A DNA stretch of 64,000 bases from Melanocharis versteri (taxonomy: Eukaryota; Chordata; Aves; Passeriformes; Melanocharitidae), in NCBI GenBank assembly GCA_013397845.1, contig VZTG01010070.1:635221-699220 (forward strand). Direction: 5' to 3'. The position numbers were made by a program, and so were the translations under genes. Below the pieces are notes generated by a model. That model was not told the origin of the DNA. It did not search any database and saw nothing but the letters and a program-made list of their open reading frames with translations. The first letter of the stretch is position 1. The number at the start of each line of letters is the position of its first letter. Of the stretch, positions 35,601 to 48,708 are shown one piece after another.

Positions 35601-38600
35601 CTCCAAGAGCTTCCACGTTGGGCAGCCATCTGCTTTGCCTGTGTCTAGAGCTCCTTCTCCTTTTCAGCTAGAACAGGAGTTTTTATGAGCACCTGAAAGT
35701 AAGGATTTAATTTATCATAAAAACTACTTGTTTCTACACAGTCATTACTTATGTGACTAGATTTATAAGAGATAGTAGGCTGCTTACACATATAGCTGCT
35801 CACCTGAGTAAGTCATAATGTATCCCTTATCTCTTGTCAAGCAGTTGGTTTCTTCAGTTGAAAGAAACTTAAATACCTTCATTAATTGCAATATTAATTA
35901 TTACACTATCTTGTATATGAATGTTGTCACTAGCAATAAATGTAAAAGGACTTGAGGATCATTAGGGAATTATTTACAGTAGATTTTATATGCTTCTTAG
36001 ATTGCTCTTAAAAAAGCATTCCTCAAATGTTTCCAATACTAGAGCAGTTTCAAATCTATTATATATTTAGTTTGTTCTCTTGATATTTACTTCTTTTTTA
36101 AAAACTGTTATTGAGGTAGGTTTTGAAAGGATAGGGATCATCTTTGGAGTTCAGAATTTCTATTCTAGTGCTCTCTTTCCCCAGGAGAGCAAAAATGTGT
36201 GTGTAGCCTTTTGAGCCTGTTATGGCTCAGGATATGCAGCTGTGGAACTTGCAGCCTTTCATCTTCTTTTTTTAATCTGCTTTCATAGCCACAGGTATAA
36301 ATGAAGTATTTGTTTCCATTTTCTCTAATTTTCTGCTTAGTTTCTACAAAAGCAGACTCTTCTTGGAAGCTTTAAATAATCCATTACGAAGATGCTTTTT
36401 TCTTGCAATGTTATGGGCTTTTTTTCAACAGGGAATGGACTGTTTTATTCAGTATTGTAATCTAAAATGTCCCTTCTTGCTGGAAAGGCTGCTTTTACTT
36501 CCTACCTGGAGATGACTGGGCTCTAGATAGAGAAGAGCTGAGCATAAGCTAAAAAACAAAAGATTTTTAAAAAATCAATTAATAGATCTAAGCCAGCAAA
36601 GGGAGATATTTCAATTTAATATCAAGTATAGTCACTAACCCTTGCTGCCATTATCTGTGACCATTCCAACCTTCACAGAATTGTGTTGATTTAAATTGAA
36701 TCGAAATTCAAAGTTACTAAAAAGTCAGAATTTTTGATGATGCTGTAGAGACAATGAGTTTGTCCTTTTCCTCACTCTTTTCTGGTTTTTGCTAGGTTTT
36801 GGTTTTGTTTTGCTGGCTTTTTTTCTTCTGAAAGACAAAGGGAACATAATTCCCCTGGCTTTGTTGGCTGCCTCTGGTCCAGAGGCAGTTTAGTCATTCC
36901 TGTTATGCTCCTTTCTGTGTCAAAACAGTTGAATCTATTTTGTGACTTCTTTTTTCTTTTGCACTTCTAGTATCCTCTCTGTTAGAAGTGGGAGGATCTG
37001 TGCCCAAAACCAGATGACATGAGTGTGCTGTTGGCCAGGAAATGGCAGTTTAAGCAGGAATTTGTTTACAAATGTTTACTCTGGAGGAACATGACCTAAG
37101 TAATGAATGTCACCTGCTCATATGCTGCCAAAAGCTACTGTCAGCATAATCCCTATAGCAACAACAATGCCAACCTTCTGGGAGCACACAAATTGAAATC
37201 TATCACTAATGTACCTGGTGTAGTTGCAATTTTGTGTGGATAGTTACTTCTGGTTTTTTTAAAATCTAAATATAATTTACTCATTAATAAATACACTCCA
37301 ATTGCTCATATTTCAAGACCCGGATAAAAGAAAAAGTAGAGAGAATTTGGACAAGGTGTGATAGCTGTGTAGTCAGGATCCTGCTCATGTCTTCAGATAC
37401 CTTAACATTTTGGCAAAAAGTTATATTTACCTCCTTGCTGTCCTGATTGCTCACTTTGGATGGTTTTAAGCCTAATTTTAAAGAGATCTTGTGATTGAGA
37501 CTTGTCAGAAACATCATGCCCTGCATCACGAAAGGGACATTGTGGTTAGATTTTGTTCTGTTCTTTGTTGCTTATATGCCATAACACCAATTTACTGGTT
37601 TTTTTAGCACAAATGAGAGTAGTGGTTACTCTTTGCCCAGAGACAGGAGGAAGTAATCATACGTATGGAAGTGGAAGATGGTTACGCTGTTTGGGAACTG
37701 GGTAACTTCCGTGTGCTGGTGTTTTCTTTCTTTCCCTCTAGCCTGCATAGAGCGCTTATTTGTATGTGTTTTTTTAATACTCCTCTTCCTTCATTGTTGT
37801 TTTGGGCTTTTTTCTATGCTGGGAAAGTAGCTCTGGAAAATTGCCAGAGCTTGTTTTGGAGGAAAACATAATGAGGAGGATGCAGATTCCTGTTAGTGAT
37901 GTGCATGCTGTCTTGTTTCAGGAGCACACAACAGCCTACAGTTGAAAAGCCTAAGGTGAATATTTTGTGTCTGCTGTAAAATTGAGAAGGAAAACTGAAT
38001 TTTATATAAAACTGGTATTGTCACACCATTGGTAACATTTAGGGCAGACAGTTGCATTTTATTGCTGCATTGATTAAATAAATAGACAAATTGGATCATT
38101 TGATCTCCAATGTCTCAACCAAGAAAACACAGTTTACAAGGGCAGAATTGGGAAGGAAAACCGTGACTCCCGAGAGGAAAGTTATTGTTCTATCATTTGG
38201 AACTTGTCTGCATCCTAATCTCTATCCAATCAGTATTATTTTGTGATATGATTGTAGTACAGTTGTGTACTTTAAATTACAGTCCACAGCTGCAGACAAA
38301 ACCTTGAAATTGTTGAAATGCTTGAATTAGAAAGGCACAAACATAGATGCACCTTTACTCACAACCTTTACTGAATGATTTGTGAGTCTGCAAGTGGAGT
38401 GGGCACAGCAATTAGGTACTTGACCCCTGAGATTCTTCTTCCATGGCAATGCTGTGACTTAGTTATTACTAGAATATCTCATCACTGCAAGTAAGTTTTT
38501 CCTGTTTGTTCTTTGCTTATTTATTTTGCCCTCAGGGTGCTTTGGTTGGCCTTAATGGAGGAACAGAAGCCTTTCATTTGTATGCTTATCAGGATGTAAA

Positions 38601-41600
38601 GAGAGTTTTGCTCTTACTTTGACCACTGTAAGTCGTGACAAATCTAATTAAATAAGTGAGCTGTACAAGTTCTGTAAATGAAATAACAAGTATTTATCTT
38701 GTCTCCTCAGTCTTGCTAGGAAAATGAGAAATCTGGATACAATAAATAACCTTTCCACTGGGATGGGAAAAATAATTAATGTAATTGTAAAGGGGGCATG
38801 GCATGCCTTTTTTCTTGAGCCATTTCTGCTTTGGCCCCCTGACTTCAAAGCCTGAAATGTACATTAATGTAGCAATTCAGTGAACTGCTGTCTAGTGAAA
38901 GAATTTTTTAAAACCTTCTGTTTTGGTGGGGTGTAATTGAGGCATCATTCCTTCTTCCACAGTAAGTGAGAATTTAGAGAAATACCTTTTTTTTATGTTC
39001 TCTTTCCCTCTGTATGAGCTATGTATCCAGCTTAAAGGATTTATTAAAAGCCTTTTCACTTTTTTGTGTTCAGGAGAGGGGGGGAAAAAAGTTATTTCTT
39101 TGATGTTTCCAAGGCTTTCCACGTAACTGGATTAAAATCTGAAACCATGTCAAGCAAAAGCTGTGACAGTAATGTACCCTAATTTGTTTCCCTGAAGATT
39201 GATGTGATGGGTTATTCAAGCTTACCTCTCTCTTCAGTTGTTTGAATGTCTAATTTCTAGATAGTCATGCATTATTCATCTTTAATGCTGATAGTAAGCT
39301 GCTAATAAAACAGGAAATATCTAACTCCTCTGTCATATTTTCCGCAATATCCTTATTTCTCTCCTGTATACATACTTTTTTAAATTTAGGTTGTCCAAGA
39401 TGAAAATATACGTGTTTTAAATCATATGTGTGCATTCTTATAGGGCTGCTGAATAACTATTTAGCAGATTGTCTCCCCTATTTGTGACAGATATTAATGG
39501 GTTGGTATTTCAAATTATTGCTACGGGAACACAACATTGTATGTTCTTCTGTTTGAGTTGGAATATGAATTATTATCTGCATACAGACAGCAGAGAGCAG
39601 TAGTCTGGGCTTGGTCAGATGGTGTGAAGGACAGGGATAGAAAGTAATTTCATAATCAACAGCTTTAATGGATGATAATACTGTAGGAAAAAGCAGAGCT
39701 GGCTGGCTTTGGCAGCATATTAAATATGAGGGTACTTTTGTTATTATTTGAGCTAACACTGACATGAAACTAATGAAGATACATTTATTTAGATGTGCTG
39801 TGTGCGGACATTACTGGACACATGGCCCCATCAGATGAGAAAATAGGTTTAGCTATTTTTTAAAACGTTTGCTGCTGGAGCAGGCTAAAGAGGACAATAT
39901 TCTTGAATAATCAGATTTGTCTGTGCTTAAGAGGTTTTTTGCACTAGAAACGAGGAACTTGGTCGTTTATCTACTTTATGTCCCATCAGGATCATGAGAG
40001 ATGCATCTCTGCAGCCGACTGCTACAGTGTAAAGTGTTCAGGAGTGTCAGGAAAATTAGACCCATAGATAGGGGATAAACTTCACTGGTTATAAGTGAAA
40101 CAAATCATGCACTAGAAGACTGGGGTGTTTCAATGATGCTGTAGTGTTTCTGAGCTCTAGAAAAGTAAACCTATTTTCAATTTGCAGCTTTATATTGGCA
40201 TTAGAGAGACACGTGTTATGCCTTGGGTTACATCCACAATTCAATTTTTCAGCCCTTTGTAGGCTGTGGTTTTGTAGTATCTGTTCTGATATTTTGTAAC
40301 CTCACCTTTCTTTGTTTATATTTCCTACCTAGCTTTTCCCTTTCTGTAAGAGGTTGTGACATGGATTTTCTTCCAAAATCCTTTTAAAAACAGTAAAAAT
40401 AGGCATTAGATCAGATGTGGCATTTTGCTTATGTAGCTTGGCTGCTGGGAACAGAGAACCTGGTTTCATTTAATTTGCTAAATTGTCCTTCAGTTCTTCA
40501 ATTCTAGGCATTAGCCATTAATATTCATACAAAGTCTTCCTTAAAAAGAAAAAAAATCAATATGCACATCTAACCTTAATAAGAGGGGTTTGCTGTTAAT
40601 CAATAGGATCACTAACATAATGAATTACCCTTCAAAATAGCACTCTAGATGTTTGGCTCTGTCTTGAAATCTTTCAGCTTGAGTGTGCTTTTGTGTTGAG
40701 AAGTATTCAAGTGTGTTCAGTAAAGCTAATGTCTACTACTCATAGGGCATCCAGATCTTGCTCCTTAGGAGAGTGTATGATTTTTCTGGATGCTTATACA
40801 CTGAATCTGGTGGACTTTATATTAGACCCTAGAATTTGACTCCTGTCTGAAAGAGAATCAAATCTATATATTTTTACCCCCTGGATATATCATACTGGGT
40901 ATTTCTGTGAAGATTGGCCCGGGGCCCACAGGCAGGATTGTCATTCATGTCAGATATCCTCCCATCAGTCCTGGAAGTGCTTCCATGACGAAAGAAGGGA
41001 AGGTTCTTGCCCCATGGTTAGACAAGCAGGAGACAGGTTATTACATCTTCAAATATACAGCAGGCAAGTGGTTCTGCTTTGAGATAGGCTTGGCTTTCTG
41101 CCACTTCCTTCAGTTGGTGTCAGCTGTTCTTTGTAACTCAACAAGGCAACCAAACAAGCTGCAGTTTCTCACAGTTTTACAGAAATAATATTTCATTATG
41201 CTCAAAGCCTGAAGTGACTGTTCCTTACCTTTCGGGTTTTTTGGCAAGATTAATTTCTGTGTGGTCCTACAGCAAGGATAAGCCATGACCTCCAGTTCTG
41301 ATTCACACAAAACTGAATTCAATTACATCCATTTCCCTCAGTAGCTGTGATCCTCATATGATCACCCTGCATATTTTTGTTTGTTTTAAAATGATGCACA
41401 AACTATTTAGGAATAGGAAAATTAATGTAGAAATAACTCCTATTTTTTTCACTTCTTGCTGATGTTTCCCTAAGCCTTCAGGGCTACTTCTTACCTTGAG
41501 CTCCTTGTTCGGTATTATTGCTAAAGAACAGTTGGTAGCCTTTACTCGTGTTCCTGAGGGGAAGAGAGAGTTCTGAAAAATAAGTGGGTTTATGCTTTTT

Positions 41601-44583
41601 CTTCCTCTTGTTCAGCATTAGTATTTGTCAGCTGCAGTAGTGGTGCTAAAATGTTGTCATTAAATCCTGATGTTACACATCTGGCAACTTGTAGTGGAAA
41701 CTATTCTGTGAATGTATGTAATGCAGATTTTTATACTTTTATAAATTGGCATTTAAACCAGGTATTTCTTAATTTTAAACCCAGTCATGCAATATTTAAA
41801 TCTACTTCTTATAGCTCTTTGTGGGCAAAATTCTACATTTGCTTTAGAGAGCATTTGATCTTATGATGTTAATAATTGAAGGGAAGTTGGAACTACAATT
41901 AAAAAACACCCAAACACACCAAACTGTATGTTCTAACAATTCGCAACTCATCTTTGGATTCTGATAGTTCAAGTAAAGGATGTCTTTTCCTTATGCTATG
42001 TCTGTCCTTGCTTCTACTCTGATGAGGAAGGTGCAGTACAGTAAAGCTTTCCAAATCTGAAGCTTTATTAGTTCTGGATCTTAAAGGCAAAGAAATTAGC
42101 TTTCTTTTATTCCTACTCCTCTTGCACAGATCTGAGAGCTTGTGTTCAAATGTATTAAAACAGACAGAATGCAGAAATGTCTGGGAGAATGTGATAACCT
42201 TAGGAGTCATACAGAGCTCTAAAAATTATCTAATATATGAGATTATTTTAAGTATCTGTTACTTTTGGTTTGTTTACTATACACCTGAATTATACATATA
42301 TTTTGTGCTGTTTTTTTATATTCCAGAATTCCCTTTACTGTTAAAGATAACATTTAATGATGACAGAAGATTAAATGGCCTGTGCAGAATCTTTCGCCTC
42401 TGGTAAGTGAAAAGCAAATATCTTCACTCTGCTAGATATCTTTGTTTTTCATTACTGCAGAAAAATTAAAACTATTTGACTTGGCCTCAGGCCTTCAATT
42501 GCTCTGTTGGGTTATTAAAAATACAGTGAAGGGCCAGTAATGAGTGGTATTCCTTATGTACCTTGGCTGTTTGTTCTTTACAAATAGAAGATTGATTACA
42601 ATGGTTAAGAGACTTGGGATTTATTGACTTGTCTTCCTAGGAATTTTTTATCTCATAATTGCTTTCAAGAGTATTTTCCTGCTTTTTTCACCCCCATTAA
42701 CCACGGAATCATCTTTTTCTATAATAATCAGTAGTGGCTGAGAATGCTAGCCAGTAAACTCAGTCCTAATAGCTGGCTTTTTCCAAATTATTAGGAGTAT
42801 TTGAGGGTGCTTACTGAAGTGAGGGAACCTAAAATATTGGTTAGGTGGAATGATGGACTTTATTATCTCGAGGGTAATTTGACTGCATTTGGGGGTGAGT
42901 TAAACGTTGTATCAGAAATGTCCAGTGGTTAACATTTGATTGTTTCCCCTTTTGTATTTTAAACAAAGAATTCTTTAATTGTCAACTCCTCTCCTGTCTC
43001 TGCAAATAGCTTAAGCCCTGGATTCCTGTGTTATTCACAGGTGAATGTAGTAGTTATTATGGACATGTGTTATGAGCAAACCTGGGGTAAACTAAATCCG
43101 CTCACAAAAAAACACAGGCCCTTTTAATGCTGATATTGCTTCCCCATGAGACACTAAACCTTGAGAATTAGAACACTGATGTACTTTGTTCCAGTTTAGC
43201 CATATTCATTTGAGGTTAAGCTGATAATCCTGTGAGCTTTGAGTTTTCTTTGTAGTCTCTCACTTCTCTGGTGGAAAATAAGCTGCAGTACAGTCTCAGA
43301 AATTAACGTAATGCTTAAACTCTCAGATGCTGTGGTTTAGTGATAATCTAACTTCACAGTATAATCCTTGCTCCTATATAACATTTGGAAGGAAGACAAA
43401 AGCAACTTTATTTATGTGATAATGAACTCTGAGGCTAATTATAAGTTGTAATATGCATGTATTTCTATATATGAATTAATAAAATATTGAAATAAGTTTT
43501 AGCACATTAATGATGTCTAGGAAACCTGTGTTTGGGATGAGAAGTAATTATTTGGGGAAAATGATGTGATGTGCATCTTTTAGGAGCACTGACAACTGAC
43601 ATCATTCCATCCTTCAGAAGGAATGATACAGATTCCAAACCAGGAAATTATTTTGAATTTTTGAGGTGTGTAGATCTTAGGTACCTATTCTTTGGTTTAT
43701 CATAATACTTTGGTTTTTTCCTGAACAGAATTGGGCATGAAGTTTTTAGGGGTTTCTCCAGCATACAAGTTATTACCATAAATTATGAGACGGTAGTGGA
43801 AAGAGGTACAAAGACATCAAGTTCTTTGTTTCTCCCTGAGCCTGGCTCTGTAAGAACAGACTTATAAAAACTAAGCTGTTTTATCTGGTAGATGGTAGAT
43901 TATCTTCAATAGTGACATAAGAGGGAACAAGTTGACCATTCAGAAATTACTGTTGTTGACCTATGAAACAGATGGAAAAAGATTTTTGTTAAGCTGATTG
44001 TGTAAAATGGAGTGTAGCAAAGGAATTTGAATATGAAAATAAACTTGCAGTTCCATGGTGACACAGAACCACATATTACAGCATACTGACATGTTATTTG
44101 TGCATTTACAAGGGGGATTGACGTTGTACAGAGATGCTTATTAGATATCACAGGAATGACTTTTGCAGCTGCAAAACCAGTAGCTTTTATATTGTTAGTT
44201 TGAGATAGGTGCTGTAAAGACTAATTTTCAAAGCATGAATCAACTCATCCAGGTTTTGATTTTAAAATCCTTTCTCCCATTATAATTAATATTCAGTTTT
44301 AGCAGTGTGATCTCAGTGTAAAATCAGCTTATCTTTCAGGCTGACATGGATTAGGAATCTTGTTTTGATAAACAGTCTACAGACTTGAGCAATCATAGGG
44401 CTTACACGTCAACTTCGAAATAAGGACATGTAAAAGTAAATGGACTTGACTGAGTTTTGCTGTGAACAGACAGAGCCTGACCATACAGCAAGCTCAGACT
44501 GTAGCTGTGGTTTGGTACATCCACATGAATTCAGTTGCTCATTTCAAGCAATTTACTCATCTTCCTGGGTATATGTGCTAGGA

Positions 44584-44601
44584 TTTTTTTTTTTTTTTTT
44601 T
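44584..44601. repeat. Poly-T run (T18)
   Basis: Uninterrupted run of 18 T in intergenic DNA. No adjacent retroelement body was recognised on either side. Confidence 0.85.
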
Positions 44602-46298
44602 ACTACTGGTGTTGTTGGTATCCTTTAGATAAAAGATTGTACTTAACCAGCTTGGAAAATTAAATGTCGTGATCAACGATGTAAGAACCTATTTAGGGAC
44701 AAATTTGTTTTACAAATAAGACAAGCCTTTTTCCCTCATTCAGCAGATTTGCTGCTAACACACAAAATTCTTTGTACCAAGTGAAAAACAAAGCAAAGTG
44801 TATTTTAATGTCGTAAAGACTCTGCGAAGTGTTCACATGACAAGCACCTTTTCTTGTAAATCAATGGAAGTTCTTTTCATAACCCTTCTTAGTATTGGTT
44901 TAGTAAAAACAGTCATTATTGCAGTATGCCACTGTAATTTGTAGATAGTATGAGGTCATCTTGTCTAGAGCAGACAAGAGAATCCCATGCATTTTAAGTA
45001 CACATTGGTATTTCTGTGATCACTGAGGAGTCAGGAACAGCATTAAACCTGAGTTTCCTGTGCCACTGCCATCATCTCTGTAAATGCAGACGTCTCCTCA
45101 CAGAACTTGCAGGAGTTGTGAATCACAGTCACTTTTATTTTCATGTTGGCTGCAGGTTTACTTGTACAATTTTCATCACAATTCATTCTTCATTTTAGAT
45201 AGTTTGCTTAAATAGTCTAAGCTACTATGATAAAGGGTAAAAATGAGTTAGAAATGCCAAAAAGTAGTCAATGCTGTCAGTCTTTTCCTTGTCAGTGTTT
45301 GTCTGGTGAGTGTGTCTGCTAAGGAGCATTCAGTGCTAGCAGAGGGTATTGCAGATATGGGTACAATGGAGTGCAAAATCAGGATGCTCCGAGAAATGTA
45401 GGAATTTAAGATGGAGACAATGGAAATAGGCTAATGGTACTTAGCTACTGCACTAGTATGAAATGTGGTATTTTTAACTAATGACCCAAAATTTTAAAGA
45501 CCACAACATCAGCTTTAACAGGATTAAGACTGCCAAACCAATACTAGATTCTTTTGCTACAAGTGTCAACACTCTGTATTGTGATACCCAGCAGTCTACC
45601 CAGTTAGCTTTTCTCTGCAGTGAAGAGAAGTTGATTATACTGAAAGTGGAAGTATGGCTCTAATGGTTCTGACTCATTTCTTGAAGCACAGCTCAGTAAC
45701 TGACCCCCACCCTGCCACGGGCTGTGTGGGCAGGCTGGTTTTCAAACACACCTCGCGATATTGGGAACAGTTATGCCCAAAAGCCAGGACTGGTCATGGG
45801 AGCTCCCATGTGCTCTAGGGTAGCCCGCAGGCAGCTGTGTTCTGACCATGTAATCACAAGGCTATGACAGAGACTCAAGTATCACTCAAGTCATTTGGGA
45901 ACTTCTTCAATTTCCCTCTTCTCCACAGACTTGGGCTCTGCAGGCTTCCTATTTGTTTTATTAGTACAGGTTTGCTGTTCAAAGACAACATAACTTGGGA
46001 AAGAGTAGGGATCATATTCTTTTTAGCACACGGATAAATATACCTTAAAAAGAAAACTTAGTCATGCAAGCCTAGCATTTACAAGAGTTATATGGATAAG
46101 AACGACCTGTGTAAAACTACATATTACTTGTTAAAAGAATCTGGAAGTAACAAACTGCCACAAATAGCATTGTATGTCCTGTAGGTCATGGTGAGATATT
46201 TAATCCTGAGATCAATGAGAAGTAAATAAAACCTGCCAAATATTTTAATTAAGTATTCAAAAATTTTCAAGTAAAAATTAAGTAGATTTTTTTAAACA

Positions 46299-48127
46299 TT
46301 TATTTTTTGCATGTAGTGGATCTAAAAATAAAGCCCATTTTCATTCTTTCAAATTGCAATACATTCTGGGACCAGCACAAAACCTGGCACCAGGATGCAG
46401 CCTCATAGGTTGAAGATATGAGCTGATTAAGTTCTTTTCAGACAGGAGACAGGGTTAATTTTGAAGCTGGGGAGTGCTGAAGAAACTCAATTCCCCTTTC
46501 TTTTTTCCCCTTAAATATTGTACATTTTAAGCATTTTAAAAAAAAAATCTTTATCTTTCTAATGAAAATCTGTGATTACAGCTGTTGTTCATCTTTTATT
46601 TCAAATAAATGATTTTTCAGTTGCAAAGGTCATATGTTAAGACGTTTTGGGGGTTTTTTTTGCACTGCAGTCAGCACAACAAACACTGTGGTTTGACATC
46701 CATCTGTAAATAAAGGCTATGCCCAGTGCAAGCTGGGGGATCAACTTTAGTCAAAGATTTCCCATAAACAAAACACCCAAATAAGCTCAAACTACCCAGG
46801 GAAGAAAGTGCAGACTAATGTGGAAGTCGTAAGTATTCTTAGCAAATTGTGATGGTGCAGCAACAACTGCAGGTTACTCAGAGCTGCTAAGAGGGACCCT
46901 GAAAGAAGCCTGCTGTACAGGTGCTCGATTTGGATTTAAGAAATAGTCTGTACAGTATCAAACTATACAAAAAGCTTAAAAACCACAATGAGAATATATT
47001 TTAAAAATTTTTTCTATATTGCAAAAATTTTAAAATTAGGTCCAATCCACTGTTAAAAAAGGTATGAAATGTGCAATTTAGCAAGTGGAAACATGGGGCA
47101 TGAGAAGGATTCTGCAGGGGTTAATTAGAGTTGCTTTGTGACTTCTTTGTTTCCAGTACCTTCACATACCCAGTAATCACACAGACCTCAGAGCAGTTCT
47201 CTTCAGGCAAGTAGGACATGAGCTAAAAGTATCATCACTGATTTCAGTAGGGAAGATTGGCTGCAACAAGGAGTAAAAAGCTATTTTAAGAGACAAATGT
47301 ACAGTACAATCTATTTATGTAAATACTTGGAAAACTCAGGAACAAAATTGTTTCCTAAGTACAGAGCTGTAAAATCAGTGTGCCATATGGAGCTATAATA
47401 TATGGCAGAATATTTTAAAATCCTAAACCTTCTTGAAAGAAAACTGTTGTAGAAGTCTGCATCTAGAATAAAATGACTACTCACTTGTGTTTTAACTGAA
47501 AGCTGCAAAGATATTTCCAAATGTACTAAAATTAATATAACTTGATATTGTTAAAAGTCAGTAACCCTTTTCACTTATTTCTCACAAAGCATAGAGTGTG
47601 GAAATGATAATTAAAGGCAAGTGAAACAGATGGCTGTAACATAATTCATGAGTCTTAACCGGCACTTAACACTAACTCTACTTTCAATTTGACAAATACA
47701 ATAAGACACCTATGTTGACATACACGTGGTGCACTTAACTACTTTTATTTAGGCAAGTGAGGTATTAAAATTGTCTTGAAAAGCAGACATCTAAAGAAGA
47801 GGAAATGGTATGAAGAAGATAATAGTAGCCATTGTGTTCAGTGATTAGTAGTTGTAGGGTTTTTCCTTCCAATATTCTATTTTATAATTTCTGTGCACAG
47901 CCTCCATCTTATTCCTCCACTAGACAGGTAGCTTGGGAAGATTGGAGGAAATCCACCATTTTTTTGGCAAGAATTAATTATGAAGACTGATTTTGTTTTT
48001 TGAAATGAAGTATAATAAGCTAAAAGTGTGTGCATCTCACACGCTGCATATGGTACACTTTTAATATATACACTGTCATTGTACATGAGCATTTTGTATA
48101 TACACTGATACCACCTTCAGCAGGAAG
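46299..48127 (-). other. NETO2: Putative NETO2 3' UTR
   Basis: AT-rich non-coding sequence following the NETO2 stop on the minus strand. Candidate minus-strand AATAAA signals (TTTATT) lie at 47744-47749, 46595-46600 and 46299-46304. The true 3' end cannot be chosen from sequence alone and could be still further left. Confidence 0.35.
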
Positions 48128-48708
48128 TTAAAAGTCAATAGATAGTGAACCTTGTGCTGTATCTTCCCTTCCTCTGACATAAATTTCACACGGAATCTCC
48201 TCCATCACCCTGTCTTCTATGACCTGCTCGGGGCAGTCGTGAGCTTGCTTGAAAGTGTAAGTGCTTTTCTTGAATGTGCTGTTAAATGTCTTCATGGGCT
48301 GGGGCTGCGCAAAGTCGTTGCGGAAGGGCAGTTCCATGGAGCTCAGGTTGGTCCTGCTCTGTTTGATATTGGAGGCCTGGGAGCCACAGTGGTGGTCATG
48401 AATGCATCTGGAAGCTGTTGAAGGGCGGCGCAGTTTCTGATAGTTTTCAAGTTCCTCTGATAAATCTGCCAAATCTGCAGAAATTTCTTTGTCCCTCAGT
48501 GAGAACAGTTCATAATGTGGAGGATCAAAAACTTCCTGGAAACCAGTTTTATTGAAGGCAGTCTTGCAAGCCATAACCTTTTTGCGAGGTTGCTTTACTT
48601 GCACTAGAATGGAAATGATGAGAAGAACTAAAACTATCCCTGTTGTGATGCCAATGATTGTCCCATGGGTTTTGGTGATTTGTTCAAACAATCCAGTTTT
48701 TTTCTTTT
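48128..48708 (-). CDS. NETO2: NETO2 last exon: transmembrane helix and cytoplasmic tail
   Basis: The largest coding exon, 581 bases with acceptor TTTCTTTGCAG. It starts within EKKKTGLFEQITKTHG and crosses the membrane once. It then encodes a tail with PPHYELFSLRDKEISADLAD, the CIHDHHCGSQ segment shared with NETO1 and the terminal IDF that forms the PDZ-binding end. No in-frame break is seen. Confidence 0.96.

Larger units (their letters stand above)
28211..46290. other. Gene-free intergenic DNA, downstream of NETO2
   Basis: AT-rich sequence with no recognisable exon. It contains short simple repeats, including a (GT)n tract near 29473-29484, an imperfect (TA)n tract at 29606-29641 and a T18 run at 44584-44601. 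Short ORFs on both strands look random. Distal NETO2 3' UTR could extend into the right end. Confidence 0.55.

Noticed and set aside
48152..48421. Plus-strand open frame opposite the NETO2 tail
   Set aside because: It is a shadow of the conserved NETO2 coding strand.
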